From: Macrostomum hystrix
Lineage: Eukaryota; Platyhelminthes; Macrostomidae
Length of the DNA: 64,000 bases
Direction of reading: 5' to 3'
Assembly: GCA_950097015.1 (NCBI GenBank)
Contig: CATNEN010000039.1
Location: 9,513,501-9,577,500 of the forward strand
Shown: positions 62,761 to 64,000 of the stretch, one piece after another
Position numbering within the stretch: position 1 is the stretch's first letter
How the letters are laid out: every line of letters starts with the position of its first letter
Notes under the pieces: model-generated
Seen by the model: the letters and a program-made list of their open reading frames with translations, nothing else
Databases searched by the model: none
Told to the model about the DNA's origin: nothing
Program-made: the position numbers and the translations under genes

Positions 62761-64000
62761 GGGTGGTAAAGGCAAGCCACTCACAGGTCTAGTGTGGTAG
62801 AGGCAATAGAGGCAAGCCACTCACAGACCTAGTGTGTTAGAGTCAAGCCACTCACAGACCTAGTGTGTTAGAGTCAAGCCACTCACAGACCTAGTGTGGT
62901 AGAGTCAAGCCACTCACAGACCTAGTGTGGTAGAGGCAAGCCACTCACAAACCTAGTGTGGTAGAGGCAAGCCACTCACAAACCTAGTGTGGTAGAGGCA
63001 AGCCACTCACAGACCTAGTGTGGTAGAGGCAAGCCACTCACAGACCTAGTGTGGTAGAGGCAAGCCACTCACAAACCTAGTGTGGTAGAGGCAAGCCACT
63101 CACAAACCTAGTGTGGTAGAGGCAAGCCACTCACAAACCTAGTGTGGTAGAGGCCAGCCACTCACAGACCTAGTGTGGTAGAGGCAAGCCACTCACAAAC
63201 CTAGTGTGGTAGAGGCCAGCCACTCACAAACCTAGTGTGGTAGAGGCCAGCCACTCACAAACCTAGTGTGGTAGAGGCAACCCACTCACAAACCTAGTGT
63301 GGTAGAGGCAAGCCACTCACAAACCTAGTGTGGTAGAGGCCAGCCACTCACAAACCTAGTGTGGTAGAGGCAACCCACTCACAGACCTAGTGTGGTAGAG
63401 GCAAGCCACTCACAGACCTCGGGTGGAAGAGGCAACCCACTCACAGACCTAGTGTGGTAGAGGCAAGCCACTCACAGACCTAGTGTGGTAGAGGCAAGCC
63501 ACTCACAGACCTAGTGTGGTAGAGGCAAGCCACTCACAAACCTAGTGTGGTAGAGGCAAGCCACTCACAAACCTAGTGTGGTAGAGGCAAGCCACTCACA
63601 GACCTAGTGTGGTAGAGGCAAGCCACTCACAGACCTAGTGTGGTAGAGGCAAGCCACTCACAGACCTAGTGTGGTAGAGGCAAGCCACTCACAAACCTAG
63701 TGTGGTAGAGGCAAGCCACTCACAAACCTAGTGTGGTAGAGGCCAGCCACTCACAGACCTAGTGTGGTAGAGGCCAGCCACTCACAGACCTAGTGTGGTA
63801 GAGGCAAGCCACTCACAAACCTAGTGTGGTAGAGGCCAGCCACTCACAAACCTAGTGTGGTAGAGGCAAGCCACTCACAAACCTAGTGTGGTAGAGTCAA
63901 GCCACTCACAGACCTAGTGTGGTAGAGGCAACCCACTCACAAACCTAGTGTGGTAGAGGCAAGCCACTCACAAACCTAGGGTGTTAGAGTCAAGCCACTC
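62761..64000 (+). repeat. 31-bp minisatellite, runs off the window
   Basis: About 40 copies of a 31-bp unit, GTGGTAGAGGCAAGCC plus ACTCACAAACCTAGT. Variants are CAGACC/CAAACC, GGCAAG/GGCCAG/GGCAAC and GAGTCAAG. The first units near 62761-62830 are irregular. The array reaches base 64000 and continues beyond. Confidence 0.97.

Overview
The window is eukaryotic, and specifically animal, DNA. Genes have GT-AG introns, polyadenylation signals and animal-specific families: a class C metabotropic glutamate-type receptor, a neuronal-type syntaxin, a neprilysin-family M13 peptidase, a rhodopsin-like orphan receptor and a P450. Genes lie far apart, and the space between them is full of degraded transposons, tRNA-derived SINEs and short-unit tandem arrays. 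The mix of intron style, transposons and the DRY-less orphan receptor fits a free-living flatworm, possibly a macrostomid. That placement is an inference and no marker gene proves it.

Layout. 0-1.5 kb: foldback repeats and a LINE 3' fragment. 2.6-4.1 kb (-): single-exon cytochrome P450. 5.2-7.0 kb: SINEs and a 9-bp array. 9.8-12.9 kb (-): three-exon metabotropic glutamate-type receptor. 14.1-14.7 kb (+): two-exon secreted protein with a YbaY/YscW-like domain. 15.2-17.3 kb (-): three-exon four-pass membrane protein whose first intron is nearly all a 31-bp minisatellite. 17.6-22.5 kb: a transposon graveyard (PIF/Harbinger-like, Tc1/mariner-like with long inverted repeats, LINE-like and Crypton-like remains). 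23.5-25.5 kb (+): kinase-fold gene with a broken HRD motif and a frameshift. 26.0-26.9 kb: a solo LTR with a 4-bp target duplication.

28.2-36.8 kb (+): an eight-exon syntaxin-1-like gene. Its fourth intron holds a divergent alternative version of exon 4 (same 109-nt length, same phase) and a 4.3-kb tyrosine-recombinase retroelement with gag-like, RT/RNase H and recombinase frames. The element is flanked by a perfect 228-bp duplication that carries the alternative exon, so the gene now has one exon 4a and two identical exon 4b copies. This is the most unusual locus in the window.

39.2-40.3 kb (+): unrecognised two-exon acidic/Ser-rich protein. 41.0-43.3 kb (-): M13 metallopeptidase with HExxH intact but the expected third zinc ligand Glu read as Asn. 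45.0-46.1 kb (-): unrecognised gene with a coiled-coil-like C-terminus. 46.7-47.3 kb: long-TIR foldback element. 50.5-51.4 kb: internally deleted LINE. 52.0-54.3 kb (+): three-exon rhodopsin-like receptor. 55.6-57.8 kb: 2.2-kb indel-free 15-bp array, open on both strands. 60.1-60.5 kb (+): first coding exon of an unrecognised gene. 61.5-64.0 kb: 30- and 31-bp minisatellites running off the window end.

The genes do not form a pathway or operon. Several encode membrane or neuronal signalling proteins (two GPCRs, syntaxin, M13 peptidase), but nothing shows that they are co-regulated. Exon coordinates are my own reading of splice sites and reading frames; no transcript evidence was available.
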